A stretch of DNA of 64,000 nucleotides, taken from NCBI RefSeq assembly GCF_900166665.1, contig NZ_LT800494.1:4094544-4158543 (forward strand), written 5' to 3'. The notes under the pieces are model-generated. The model searched no databases. It saw only the letters and a program-made list of their open reading frames with translations, and was not told where the DNA came from. This DNA is from Cytobacillus gottheilii (GTDB lineage: Bacteria > Bacillota > Bacilli > Bacillales > Cytobacillaceae). Both the position numbers and the translations under genes were made by a program. Shown piece by piece: positions 9,055-18,438 of the stretch. Within the stretch, counting starts at the first letter, position 1. Each line of letters starts with the position of its first letter.

Positions 9055-9429
9055 GATTAAACCTACCCTTCATTTTAATAAAAATATAATTTTTATACAT
9101 TAGTTAGTATAGACAATAGTTTCATAGAATGGAATAGATTTGGAAGTATTCAAAATAGTAATATAGTTATAAATATTATAAAAATGTAAGGGTTAATCCC
9201 TCTTTAGAGGTTAAAGTCCGTTTTATTTTCAGTTTGATTCATATATCCTCTATACATCTAGTACATTTTTTGCTCATACTGCTTAGACTTTTAGTTAAAT
9301 CCCTCCTTTAAATATTATATTTAATCTTATATACAAATAATGAATGACTATTAATATACAAAGTATTTCTATACACGAAATATACAAAATTTATTCATTT
9401 CTTTCAAAGTGACTGGGAGAAACCAAAAT
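9055..9429. other. AT-rich intergenic stretch without a gene
   Basis: I see no coding potential, only AT-rich sequence that presumably holds the promoter of the AbgT-family gene. No clear operator or RNA element was recognised. Confidence 0.6.
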
Positions 9430-9600
9430 AATATTTCTAAATACGAATATTCAATAAAGGTTGGCGTTTAAACAAACCCGTTCCATTTCACTCATATTAA
9501 TAAGATATATTTTATAATCACAAATAAAAAAAAGAATGATTAGAAAGATGAACTTCCTAACCATTCGGTTCTATGAGCGTGTCACATACTTATGCCCCAG
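9430..9600 (+). repeat. Interspersed repeat, copy A (internally deleted)
   Basis: It shares with copy B (17161-17460) the left part (AATATTTCTAAATACGAATA-like, then GTTTAAAC...CCGTTCCA) and the right part (TTTCACTC...ATTAATAA...ATATTTTATAATCA...GAATGATTAGAAAGATG...CCTAACCATTCG). The GC-rich middle of about 117 bp is missing, joined at the TCCA that occurs at both borders. The right part contains a hairpin (GAATGATTAGAAAG / CTTCCTAACCATTC). Confidence 0.8.
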
Positions 9601-9652
9601 TCTCTTTACGATTTACGGCTCTTAATTCCAGTCAAATCTTCCGTCCGCGAGC

Positions 9653-11470
9653 TTATCTAAACAAATCAAGCAGCAAATCCCAAAAACCTTTTTCTTCTTC
9701 AGGCTCTGCTGTTTTTGTTTCTTCTTCCTTCTTCTCAATACTCTCTGTCTTGATTACAAATTGCACAGAGTATACATCTTCATTTTTAGGAGAAGTGAAC
9801 GATACGGGCGTGAAATCGGATTTATCATATTCACCGATCATTTCATTGATTTGCTCTTGCATTTGAGCTGGCATATCTTTCGTTTCTTCATATAATTGTG
9901 CTGTTCCATCTTGAAGAGCAGATGCCCCTTCATTTAATTCACTTGTTCCATCTGCAATGCCTGTGATGCCTGTGTGCAATTGATTATAAGATGAAGCAAG
10001 CTCGTTCACTCCTCCAGTATAACCTATCAAACCTGAGTGAAATTCACCGTAATTAGCAGATAATGCCGCCAATCCTGTTTGAAGTTCTTCCAATCCGCTC
10101 ATATCCATACCTTGTAGAGAATTAGTAAGATTCTCAGAGATTGAAGATAATGTCCCGCTCATCGTCTTCATGTTCCCATTCAACTCACTCAACGAAGGCT
10201 CTACCGCAGCAAATGCTGCTTTGACAGCAGAATAGGTTGCTTTCACCTTTTGAGCAACATTATATGTCGCGATTAACTTATCCAGCACTTTTGCAGCCTC
10301 ACCATCGGCATTCAGATTTTCAATTGCCTGTTTCTCCTGCTCTGTCAGTTGCCCTGCAGGAATTTCAGCAATAGCTGCATCTAAGGCTTGATAGCTTTGT
10401 GCATACTGATCACCTAATTCATTTAAGCCACTAGCAGCTTGCGTTAACCCAGCAGCAAGCTCTGATAGGCCTTTTGGCAATTCAGTCAGGCTACTTAGGT
10501 CCATATTGGATGTTGGACCTGATAACGCATTGCTCATTTGTGTTAACGCTCCGCCAATCTCTTTAGACGCATTGATGATCTCATAAGAAGAACCGTCTAA
10601 CTGGTTAATGCCATTGAGATACTCACTGGAACCGCTTCTCATAGAAGAAGCTCCGCTGTTTAATTGCGACACTCCAGTCTTTAAATCCGCCACGCCGCTA
10701 TTAAGCTCTGCGATCGCATCGGTTAAAGCACTCATATCATCTGTTAGGTTATTGATTTCAGATGTGTCAATTGGCAAAGTGGAAGGTGCAGCAGCAATAT
10801 CAATTCCTTGGAACTCAAAATCATTGACATCCGCTTGCACACTAAGCGTATCTTCCTGCCCTGGCATCACGGTGAAAGTCACTTGTTTATTTTCGCCTGC
10901 ATTGGCAATCATTCCACCTGATGCTTCAATATTTTCATATAGGTTTGATAGCTGCAGGGAAACCTGCAGTAAATAATTTTCATAAAAAACACGATCTACA
11001 TTGTCATTTGCCCTTACATCCATTGAAATCTCAAGCTGTCCTGACTGTCCGGCAAGGTCTGCAGCATTGATTTCATTTCCATTTAAAGAATAAGTGATAT
11101 CAATATTCCACGGTAAATCGGTATCCCCCTGCATATTGCCCTGATAGTAAAATTTCCCCTCAGGTGCTTGAACCGATACGGCCTCATCTTCTTGCTGTAT
11201 CTCAGTTAAATCCGTTAAATTTTTGACACTTTCATATGTTCCAAAGTCTTGAATTTCTCCAGCTTTTGCAACATCCAGTGTATTGACGACATAGATTTCC
11301 TCTAACGTGCCGCCTGCTTCTAACGTTGCATAAATCACTTCATCCTTTGAAGTGAGCTGTCCATCCGTACCTTCCGCATAAGCCCGGTTATGTGAAATCC
11401 CATTATTAAGGAATGAAGGAAGGCAGATTAAAAGCGCTAGTGTACATCTGAATATCTGTTTATTTCTCAT
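9653..11470 (-). CDS. Secreted heptad-rich protein of an MMPL export operon (YhgE/Pip-like)
   Basis: About 605 residues: signal peptide (ending near AYAEG), a beta-rich N-terminal region (about 30-220), then a long alpha-helical region (about 225-570) with repeated SGV-x-x-L, LSSGAS and L-x-x-GTSELNEGAS patterns typical of YhgE/Pip-type or RND-accessory coiled coils. The C-terminus is charged, then FWDLLLDLFR. It overlaps the 3' end of the upstream MMPL gene (GAATGATGATGAGA); the third ATG (11470) has the best spacing to GAGGGA. It is probably a periplasm-side partner of the exporter. Its role is inferred from context only. Confidence 0.75.
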   Translation of the reverse strand: MRNKQIFRCTLALLICLPSFLNNGISHNRAYAEGTDGQLTSKDEVIYATLEAGGTLEEIYVVNTLDVAKAGEIQDFGTYESVKNLTDLTEIQQEDEAVSVQAPEGKFYYQGNMQGDTDLPWNIDITYSLNGNEINAADLAGQSGQLEISMDVRANDNVDRVFYENYLLQVSLQLSNLYENIEASGGMIANAGENKQVTFTVMPGQEDTLSVQADVNDFEFQGIDIAAAPSTLPIDTSEINNLTDDMSALTDAIAELNSGVADLKTGVSQLNSGASSMRSGSSEYLNGINQLDGSSYEIINASKEIGGALTQMSNALSGPTSNMDLSSLTELPKGLSELAAGLTQAASGLNELGDQYAQSYQALDAAIAEIPAGQLTEQEKQAIENLNADGEAAKVLDKLIATYNVAQKVKATYSAVKAAFAAVEPSLSELNGNMKTMSGTLSSISENLTNSLQGMDMSGLEELQTGLAALSANYGEFHSGLIGYTGGVNELASSYNQLHTGITGIADGTSELNEGASALQDGTAQLYEETKDMPAQMQEQINEMIGEYDKSDFTPVSFTSPKNEDVYSVQFVIKTESIEKKEEETKTAEPEEEKGFWDLLLDLFR

Positions 11471-11472
11471 CA

Positions 11473-13527
11473 TCATTCTCCCTCATAAAAGTTTGCTTTC
11501 ATTGTTGTTTTCTTAATAAACTTATCGAATACAACAAGCATCGCCGGCAATAGCAGCACAACCATGATAAATGCTAGTAAAGCTCCTCTTCCTAATAATA
11601 ATCCGATCGACGAAACAATTGGATTCGATGAGGTTGCCCATAAAATAAACCCTACACTTGATAAAATAGCCGCAGAGATTGAAATTGAAAATGTTTTTTC
11701 ATCTAATGTTTTCTTAATTGCCTTCATTGCAGGCATCTTTTTGCGATGTTCATTATAGGCTTCTGTAAGCAGGATCGCATAATCAACCGTTGCTGCCAGC
11801 TGAACGGTGCTAATAATTAAATAGCCTACAAACACTAACGACGAATTAGAAAAGTATGGAATGGACAGATTGATCCATACGGCCGATTGAATGGTCAGCA
11901 GCAAAACAACTGGTATCGAAATGGATCTAAACGTTACGATCAGGACAATCGCAATCGAAACCACCGTTAAAATATTGACCACAATATTATCTGTTGCTAC
12001 CGTATTTTTTATATCATACAGGGTCACGCTCTCTCCTAAGCTAAACGCTTCATCTCCATAATAATTTTCCGCTGTTTCTTCTACATTACTGACAATTGAA
12101 AAAGGGATATCTCCTTCAGTTGCCTGATTTGTATTAATAATAATCCGGCTATAATTCTCAGAATAAAATTCACTAGTAATGGATTCTCCTAAGTATTCAG
12201 GCGGAATCACAGTTCCGACATTATTGACATAAGCAATCACACTAGTAACATAATCAAGCTGCTCAAGCTCCTCCACAAGCTCCGATTCTTTAGCAGGATC
12301 ACCTTTAGGTACTAGGAGCACAATTGGCGTCGTTTCACCAAACGCCTCTTTTATAACAATAAAGTCACTGCCAGCACGTGTTGTTTCTGGCTGTTCCCCT
12401 AGTCCATAAGTAAATGTTGTATTACTTTGGGCTAAAAACGCTGGAACAATGATTATCAATACAAGCAATAAGCTTGGAAACCTAAGCTTCATCATGAGTT
12501 TTCCGGTACCCGTAAAGCTTGGCACAAAGCTTTTATGCTTCGTTTTATCCATCCACTTATAAAAATAAAGCGTTAGAGCCGGCAAGAACACCATAACACT
12601 AATGAAACTCAATATAATTCCCTTAACTAAGTTTAAACCGAGATCAGAACCGATTTGAAACTCCATAAAGGTTAATGCAATAAAGCCGAAAAAGGTAGTC
12701 GCTGCACTTGCCGTAATAGCAGGAAATGATTTTTTCATAGCAAGCTGCATCGCTTCCTCGGGACTATTCGTTTTCTTTCGGTAATCAGAAAAGCTGTGCA
12801 GTAAAAACACGGCATAATCAAGAGAAACGGCCAGCTGTAAAATAGGTGCTACAGACTGTGTGACAAAAGAAACCTCTCCAATAAAAATGTTCGTTCCTAA
12901 ATTAATCAGCACAGATACACCTATTGCAGTTAAGAAAAACAACGGTTCAATCCACGAAGTCGTCGAGATGACAAGAATGAAGATAATAAGAGGAACCAAT
13001 AAAATCGCCGCATACATCGACTCTGTCCCTGCCATTTTTTGAGACGAAGCTGTATTAATCGCTTCTCCGGCAATAGCACCATCTTCTCCGATCAATTCAT
13101 AGATCGCATCTGTAATGGCTACTTCTTCACCTGCTGTAACAGCGATTGAAAACAATGCTTTTTCATTTTTATAATAGGATTCAACGGTATCTGCATCTGC
13201 CATTTCTAATGGCGTCTTTAAATCAACGACGTCATCTAGCCAAATAACCTCCGAGACTCCATCAATAGCTGCTAATTCTTCCTTAAAACTAAGCGCCTCC
13301 TGGACAGTTACATCTGGTATCATTACTCTTGTATTGGGGACAGAAGCAGTAAACTCTTCCTCCATAATCTCCAATGCTTGGGTCGACCCTGCATCATCCG
13401 GCAAGTAATCAACCATATTGTAATTCACGGACACAAAGAACTGTGCCGCTGTAGACATAATCGTAACTAAAGCAAACGTCAGCAAAACGGCTTTTTTATG
13501 TTTGATAATATATTCTGCAATACGAAT
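11473..13527 (-). CDS. MMPL/RND-family exporter; non-standard start or frameshifted N-terminus
   Basis: Large RND-superfamily permease of the MMPL group, about 684 residues. It has two repeated halves, each with an extracytoplasmic domain and a six-helix bundle; FVTQSVAPILQLAVSLDYAVFLLHSF and STVQLAATVDYAILLTEAYNEH are the duplicated motifs with the transport Asp. The reading frame continues 14 codons upstream of the first TTG (13485) with a typical N-terminus (I-R-I-A-E-Y-I-I-K-H-K-K-A-V) but no ATG/GTG/TTG. Either ATT at 13527, 9 bp after AGAGAGGG, is the start, or one base too many lies in the A6 run after GTG 13537. The likely substrates are lipophilic compounds or drugs. Confidence 0.85.
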   Translation of the reverse strand: MRIAEYIIKHKKAVLLTFALVTIMSTAAQFFVSVNYNMVDYLPDDAGSTQALEIMEEEFTASVPNTRVMIPDVTVQEALSFKEELAAIDGVSEVIWLDDVVDLKTPLEMADADTVESYYKNEKALFSIAVTAGEEVAITDAIYELIGEDGAIAGEAINTASSQKMAGTESMYAAILLVPLIIFILVISTTSWIEPLFFLTAIGVSVLINLGTNIFIGEVSFVTQSVAPILQLAVSLDYAVFLLHSFSDYRKKTNSPEEAMQLAMKKSFPAITASAATTFFGFIALTFMEFQIGSDLGLNLVKGIILSFISVMVFLPALTLYFYKWMDKTKHKSFVPSFTGTGKLMMKLRFPSLLLVLIIIVPAFLAQSNTTFTYGLGEQPETTRAGSDFIVIKEAFGETTPIVLLVPKGDPAKESELVEELEQLDYVTSVIAYVNNVGTVIPPEYLGESITSEFYSENYSRIIINTNQATEGDIPFSIVSNVEETAENYYGDEAFSLGESVTLYDIKNTVATDNIVVNILTVVSIAIVLIVTFRSISIPVVLLLTIQSAVWINLSIPYFSNSSLVFVGYLIISTVQLAATVDYAILLTEAYNEHRKKMPAMKAIKKTLDEKTFSISISAAILSSVGFILWATSSNPIVSSIGLLLGRGALLAFIMVVLLLPAMLVVFDKFIKKTTMKANFYEGE

Positions 13528-13570
13528 CTTTTTTCACCCTCTCTTGAGTCATTTGCCATTACACTTTATC

Positions 13571-13599
13571 ATTATATAAACACGGTGTTGGCTATTCAA
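13571..13599 (-). promoter_or_regulatory. Promoter of the MMPL operon with operator palindrome in its spacer
   Basis: On the minus strand TTGAAT (13594-13599) and TATAAT (13571-13576) are separated by exactly 17 bp. The spacer contains the perfect inverted repeat AACAC-C-GTGTT (13579-13589). A second imperfect inverted repeat (CAACA...TGTTG) lies at about 13629-13652, before the divergent regulator gene. The divergent TetR-type protein is the natural candidate repressor. Confidence 0.75.
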
Positions 13600-13699
13600 C
13601 AAACAGTTACTTTCATTATGTACGTTCTCCAACACATTTACTGAAAATGTTGAGGAACTAACTCATACATCTGTAAAAAAGAAGAAAGGGTTGTTGGTT

Positions 13700-14266
13700 T
13701 TGAGTTTAAAATTAGACAGACGCAAACAATATACACGCATGGTGCTAATGGAAAGTCTAGTATCGTTATTGCAGAATAAACAAATATCTGCTATAACGAT
13801 CAAAGAAATTTGTGAGCTCGCCGATATTAATCGTTCTACATTTTACTCCCACTATTCCAATCAATATGACTTATTAAATTCCATTGAAGAAAAATTTATC
13901 GACGATATGATGGCCGCACTAAAGCAATATAACTTTTCAAAAGAGGAAGAAGCTTTCTTAATTATCGAGAAAATTCTGGAGTACATCTCAAAAAACAAGG
14001 TCATATGCCAAGTACTTCTTAATCAGAGCACCGAACATCATTTTCAAAAACAAGGCACGCTTATTATAAAAAAATTTATTTTTAATAATTGGATCACGAA
14101 AGAGAAGCTTGATCGGCATCATTTCGAATATATGATCATTTTTGTGGTAGGCGGAAGCGTTTTTGTTATCAAAAATTGGCTGGAGACTGGAATGAAGGAA
14201 AGTTATCAGGAAATGGCAGAGATCATAAACAATCTGATTAATAAAGGCCTATCGACGATTCGATGA
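13700..14266 (+). CDS. TetR/AcrR-family transcriptional regulator
   Basis: About 188 residues. The N-terminal helix-turn-helix is clear (ISAITIKEICELADINRSTF, then YSHYSNQYDLL), followed by a C-terminal all-helical ligand domain of the TetR_C_33-like type. TTG at 13700 is chosen because it lies 9 bp after AAAGGG; TTG codons at 13691 and 13694 are too close. It is divergent from the MMPL exporter operon, the usual arrangement for a TetR repressor of an efflux system, and palindromes lie in the shared intergenic region. Confidence 0.88.
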   Translation: MSLKLDRRKQYTRMVLMESLVSLLQNKQISAITIKEICELADINRSTFYSHYSNQYDLLNSIEEKFIDDMMAALKQYNFSKEEEAFLIIEKILEYISKNKVICQVLLNQSTEHHFQKQGTLIIKKFIFNNWITKEKLDRHHFEYMIIFVVGGSVFVIKNWLETGMKESYQEMAEIINNLINKGLSTIR

Positions 14267-14335
14267 GAAAACATCATAATAAATAAGCAGAACTCAAGAC
14301 TATGATACAGCAAGCCATCACCCTTTTAATGCAGT

Positions 14336-14380
14336 CAAAAAAAAGACCCGGAAATTTGTTTCTTCATCCGGGTCAACTTT
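14336..14380 (-). terminator. Intrinsic terminator between regulator and MOSC gene
   Basis: GACCCGGA (14345-14352) pairs with TCCGGGTC (14367-14374). The A run before it gives a T tail on the minus strand, so it mainly serves the MOSC gene and may also stop the convergent regulator transcript. Confidence 0.8.
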
Positions 14381-14448
14381 ATAGAAGGAATTTAAATATT
14401 CTCATTTTCCATCTTACTTACAGCTATATAGCTAGTATCCTTATTAAG

Positions 14449-15192
14449 TTAGCTTTTGTTCTTTGTCTCCTGTAAAAGGTGAACCTCGTCGTTAACTTGA
14501 ATATTGCCCGTTTTAATAACCGATGCATAGACGCCAAAATGATTATTTCTTTCTTTAATCACAGCTTTATGCAAACTCGAATCCCGCTTACTACTTACTG
14601 GATCTACAGTAATAATCATACATCTTTTGCAATATCTTACTAATTCTATTTCAACTTCATTCCCAATTCGAATTCGTTTACCAAACCATTCCTCTTCTAT
14701 GAACGGGACTTTGTCGTTTAAATTAAGGACTAAATTAGGGCGAAATCTTCTAGAATCAATCTCGCTGCCCCATATTTCTTCTATTTTATGCAGGGAAGCA
14801 TCAGTAACCAATAGCAGATGCTCTTCTGCAATTGGACCAATGGGAACATGTGATGGAGAATATTCGATCGTGGACACTTCACGATTTGATTTTTTTCCCA
14901 TTTCATTTAGTAATTGACGATCGTTCCAATCAAGGACTTCACCCTCAGGTGTTTGAACGATGACTCTTGGGTATATATCTGATTGTTCTTCTCCTTGAAA
15001 ACGAGCACTATACTGAACCATCTCCGGAAATTGGGTAATGGTTAAAAATTTCCCCTTTTTTGTTTCATCGATATACGCATGACTACGATCTCCATACAGG
15101 CCATATTTCATTACTTTTGTATTACGGACACTTTCTCCGCGTAATGATTTAACTGGGTGACGAACAATTTGTTCAATACGACCGATCAACAT
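14449..15192 (-). CDS. MOSC domain-containing protein
   Basis: A 247-residue protein with an N-terminal MOSC beta-barrel (IGRIEQIVRHPVKSLRGE, YGLYGDRSHAYID) and the MOSC core (RFRPNLVLN, FGKRIRIGNEVEIELVRYCKRCMIITVDP, NNHFGVYASVIKTGNIQVNDEV). The Cys in RYCKRC corresponds to the conserved cysteine of MOSC proteins, which are thought to handle molybdenum cofactor sulfur or reduce N-hydroxylated compounds. ATG 15192 follows AGAGGGACAAATA; a longer frame upstream has no supporting ribosome site. Monocistronic. Confidence 0.85.
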   Translation of the reverse strand: MLIGRIEQIVRHPVKSLRGESVRNTKVMKYGLYGDRSHAYIDETKKGKFLTITQFPEMVQYSARFQGEEQSDIYPRVIVQTPEGEVLDWNDRQLLNEMGKKSNREVSTIEYSPSHVPIGPIAEEHLLLVTDASLHKIEEIWGSEIDSRRFRPNLVLNLNDKVPFIEEEWFGKRIRIGNEVEIELVRYCKRCMIITVDPVSSKRDSSLHKAVIKERNNHFGVYASVIKTGNIQVNDEVHLLQETKNKS

Positions 15193-15380
15193 TATTTGTC
15201 CCTCTATTCTAAACCAGAATTTTCTATATGTAACAACACTAATTGATTTACATAAACAAATGAAAGAAGGTGGTAAGTAAGCCGAATGAAAGCTTACCTG
15301 CCACCTGCAATCATTTCTTAAATCCACCTTAATTTGAGCTGTCTTGTGTGTAAGAATAACCTATTCTTACTATATAGATA

Positions 15381-16268
15381 TTACTCTTCTTCCTTTAGAT
15401 CCTCAATGGAGTCAATATCCATATATTCTGGAACTACTAACCCTAATTTTGTTCCATGCATATTTGAACCGAGATCTTCAAAGTTGCCTTCATATTCAGC
15501 AAAGTAATCGGCATGTGTTGTTGGAAGCCATGCACCCACAATAGCATCTCCACTTCCATCAGCTACACCAGCCCACATAGGACCTGCATCAACTTGTACT
15601 AAATCCACTTCATACCCTACACTTTCAAGTGCACTAGCAACAACATTAGTGCTTGCGATTACATCATCCCATGCTACATACAGGAGGGTAATTTCTTCAC
15701 CGCTAACCTCATTGACTCCTTCAGTCCATGTACTTACAACATCTTCATTCTCACTTACCCATTGCGAAGCAGCTTCATCAGGTGCTGCTCCCTCTTGGAT
15801 TAAATTCATAACATTTTCGATATGTTCAGGTTCCCAGTTAAACTGATCCAGCAGCATGTGAGCATCTGGATGATCATCTTTTAACCCTAAACGAGCAATT
15901 GTATGAACATCTTCAGCTTCACCGTATAAACCTTCTGGATCCTCTAGGTATTTCAAATCAAAGGAATTAAATTTCCAGTGTGGGCTCCAGCCAGTTATAA
16001 TGATAGGCTCCTCGCTATCGTAAGCTTTTTTAAGAGCAGCTGTCATCGCAGCTCCTGAACCTTCCACTACTTCCCAATTATCCAGTCCATATCCAGGTAA
16101 AACATCGTTAATTGTTAAGTTCATTATACCGGCACCTGGATCAATACCGATAATTTCGTAATCAAGCTGTTCTCCTACCGACCCTGTGGCAGCATCATCA
16201 CTTCCACAAGCAGCTAAACCTAATGTTAATGTTACTGCTGAAGCCACACCTAAAAATTTCTTAATCAT
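15381..16268 (-). CDS. Glycine betaine/choline ABC transporter substrate-binding lipoprotein (OpuAC-like)
   Basis: A 295-residue lipoprotein: MIKKFLGVASAVTLTLGLAAC gives a signal peptide with lipobox LAAC, then the OpuAC fold (acidic, with the Trp residues used for betaine cage binding in SPHWKFNSFDLKYLEDPEG, AWDDVIAST and GAWLPTTHADYF). It should capture betaine-type solutes outside the membrane. No ATPase or permease partner is adjacent, so it is an orphan binding protein or works with a transporter encoded elsewhere. The start has AAGGGGGAACTGTA. Confidence 0.9.
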   Translation of the reverse strand: MIKKFLGVASAVTLTLGLAACGSDDAATGSVGEQLDYEIIGIDPGAGIMNLTINDVLPGYGLDNWEVVEGSGAAMTAALKKAYDSEEPIIITGWSPHWKFNSFDLKYLEDPEGLYGEAEDVHTIARLGLKDDHPDAHMLLDQFNWEPEHIENVMNLIQEGAAPDEAASQWVSENEDVVSTWTEGVNEVSGEEITLLYVAWDDVIASTNVVASALESVGYEVDLVQVDAGPMWAGVADGSGDAIVGAWLPTTHADYFAEYEGNFEDLGSNMHGTKLGLVVPEYMDIDSIEDLKEEE

Positions 16269-17160
16269 TACAGTTCCCCCTTAATTATGTTTGCAGTTTA
16301 AGTATGGAAAAACAAAATAGCTGTCAATACTGTTTCAAACAGCACAAGCAACTGTTCCATACATTAAATAGAGGAATCTGCTTTCTAGTATTAGCATAAC
16401 GCTATAACCCTTTGTCATAAAGAAAGGAAGCATATCAAAATAGAACCAACACAGCAGTTTTGGCTTTAATATGAAATTAGATATGTATCTAATAACAATA
16501 AAAACTCGAGACATATCAATTGGCATATATTAACATATAGAAAGAAGAAAATAGAATTATTACATGCCGAAATCTTACGTTCTGGAAAGTCATCCTGCCT
16601 ATCTTTTTTCAAGTAATGGATCATGTAATCTTAGAGAGTTACCCATTAAAAGAATATCAGGATCATTTCCCAGTGCCTTTGTCGGTTCAACAGGCTGCTG
16701 CACTCTTCCTTAAATGACTGAGGTGCTAATAGAATACTAATATGTAAAAAACATTTCCCTCTGTGAATCATCTCAAATTTCTGGAATTTTCAAAATGATC
16801 TACTTCTATTATAGAATAATACTTAGGAATCTTTCAAATAGCGTATTGGCTAAGGAATGGTTATAATCTCCTATGACATTGTACTAACGGTAATGGATCG
16901 GCATATGCTTACATTTCCTCCTTTTTTCTTATGATTCCTTACTATTTGACTCTACTGCTATAAAAAAAGAAGACTTACTTATTATTATTGTATACTTACC
17001 CTGTTGAGTTTATGAGTCTTAATTTCTATTTAAATTAGCTCATTCCATAAAAAATAATATAATAACTTTTTAGTTATACCCGCTATTTCTCATATGAAAC
17101 CTATTTTATAAAGAAACTTGCCCACTGGCGAAACAAAGTCAAAAGAGGACAAGCCGAAAT
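16269..17160. other. Intergenic region with a possible short gene relic
   Basis: Nearly 0.9 kb of AT-rich sequence with no convincing gene. On the minus strand, about 16599-16709, there is a 37-codon open frame without a start codon encoding VQQPVEPTKALGNDPDILLM and then GNSLRLHDPLLEKR before a TAG. It looks like the C-terminal tail of a lost gene, but I cannot assign a family. Confidence 0.45.
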
Positions 17161-17460
17161 TAATATTTGTAAAACACGAATATACATTATCTCGGTTTGG
17201 ATATTTAAACACGTCCGTTCCACCTGCGCTGCGGACCCTGTTTTTACGTGGGAACAGAAGCGTCTCCTCGAAACAAAATCTCCTGCGGGGGCTCAGCCTT
17301 TCCTCTATTTTCCACAGGAGTCGAGTGTCCTCCGCTCCATTTCACTCTTATTAATAAAATATATTTTATAATCATAAAAAAAACCGAATGATTAGAAAGA
17401 TGACCTCCCTAACCATTCGCTTCTATGGTTGTGTTAAATATTTATGTCCCAACCTGTTTT
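17161..17460 (+). repeat. Interspersed repeat, copy B (full length)
   Basis: It holds the full element shared with 9430-9600 and 60030-60270: GTTTAAACACG-like left end, CCGTTCCA, a GC-rich core (CTCCTGCGGGGGCTCAGCC, TTTCCTCTATT, CAGGAGTCGAGTGTCCTCCG, CTCCATTTCACTC), an AT-rich stretch, and a terminal hairpin (GAATGATTAGAAAG...CCTAACCATTCG). The core pairs CTCCTGCGGG with a CAGGAG-containing arm. Open frames within it are not genes. Confidence 0.85.
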
Positions 17461-17502
17461 CAGTGACATAAGGTTTATGTAACAAATTAAGATAATAATG
17501 AA

Positions 17503-18228
17503 TTAATATGGATTCGTTGCAAGCATGCTAGCTGTTTTAACATAAATACGCTGATGTAATTTTAATTGTGAAACAATCACTTCAGCAATGTCCTCTGGCT
17601 GCATGTACTTTTCATCGTTATTTTCTGCAATCAGATTGGTTTTAACGGCCATGTCGGTTGCAACAGTACTAGGTGTTAAAGCTGTAACACGAATATTGTT
17701 TCTGCGGACCTCTTGTGCTAAAGATTCTGTTAAACCGATTACACCAAATTTAGATGCACTGTATGCGCTGGATGTAGCCGCTCCATTTAATCCGTTTGTG
17801 GATGAAATATTGATGATGTCCCCTCTGTTTTTTTCAATAAGCTGCGGAAGGACTGCATGGGTCATATAGTAGACGCCCATTAAGTTAACATCAATGATAT
17901 GTTTCCAGTCTTGTGGATCCATCTCCAGCAATGTGCCAAATTGTCCTACACCAGCATTATTGATAAGAATATCTGCTGGGCCGGCTTCAGACGTCAAGTT
18001 CTTCACTGCTTCCTTAACCTCTTCCTGTGAAGATACGTCCACAGGTGCATATGCTACGTTTACACCTAATGCTTCCACTTCTTTTGCCACTTCCTTTAGA
18101 GCTTCCTCAGTTCTGGCTAGCAGCCCCAGGTTTACACCCTCTTTTGCTAAAGCAATCGCTGCCGCCTTACCGATTCCTCTCCCAGCTCCAGTGACAAACG
18201 CAACTTTTCCTTTTAATGATTGTGTCAT
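17503..18228 (-). CDS. yoxD: Short-chain dehydrogenase/reductase, YoxD-like
   Basis: A 241-residue classical SDR, closely resembling B. subtilis YoxD (annotated as a 3-oxoacyl-ACP reductase family member). It shows the NAD(P)-binding GAGRGIG (about 15-21), the NNAG motif, the active-site Ser (INISSTNG) and YSASK (Y-x-x-x-K), and the characteristic C-terminus ending ATNPY. ATG 18228 lies 9 bp after AAAGGAG, better than the TTG two codons earlier. The substrate is unknown; a cytosolic keto-reductase is expected. Monocistronic. Confidence 0.85.
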   Translation of the reverse strand: MTQSLKGKVAFVTGAGRGIGKAAAIALAKEGVNLGLLARTEEALKEVAKEVEALGVNVAYAPVDVSSQEEVKEAVKNLTSEAGPADILINNAGVGQFGTLLEMDPQDWKHIIDVNLMGVYYMTHAVLPQLIEKNRGDIINISSTNGLNGAATSSAYSASKFGVIGLTESLAQEVRRNNIRVTALTPSTVATDMAVKTNLIAENNDEKYMQPEDIAEVIVSQLKLHQRIYVKTASMLATNPY

Positions 18229-18357
18229 GTTCAACAGCTCCTTTCTTGTTCTATTATATAATTGTGGTTAAAAATTTCTAAGAATATGCTTTTTACTATC
18301 AAATTATTTAAGTCAAACTGCAGCATTTTAGAATTCCAAATAAAATCATAAATCATA

Positions 18358-18394
18358 TAAAAAACCCGGATTTCCTCTAAATCCGGGTTTCTTT
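18358..18394 (-). terminator. Intrinsic terminator after the BCCT gene
   Basis: AAACCCGGATTT pairs with AAATCCGGGTTT, with a T run on the minus strand. It closes the BCCT carrier transcript. Confidence 0.88.
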
Positions 18395-18438
18395 TAAATG
18401 TGGCATATTAAATTTCTATAAAATTCATTCTGATAAAA

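Noticed and set aside
17118..17354. Open frame of 78 codons
   Set aside because: It lies entirely in interspersed repeat copy B and ends in repeat-derived sequence.
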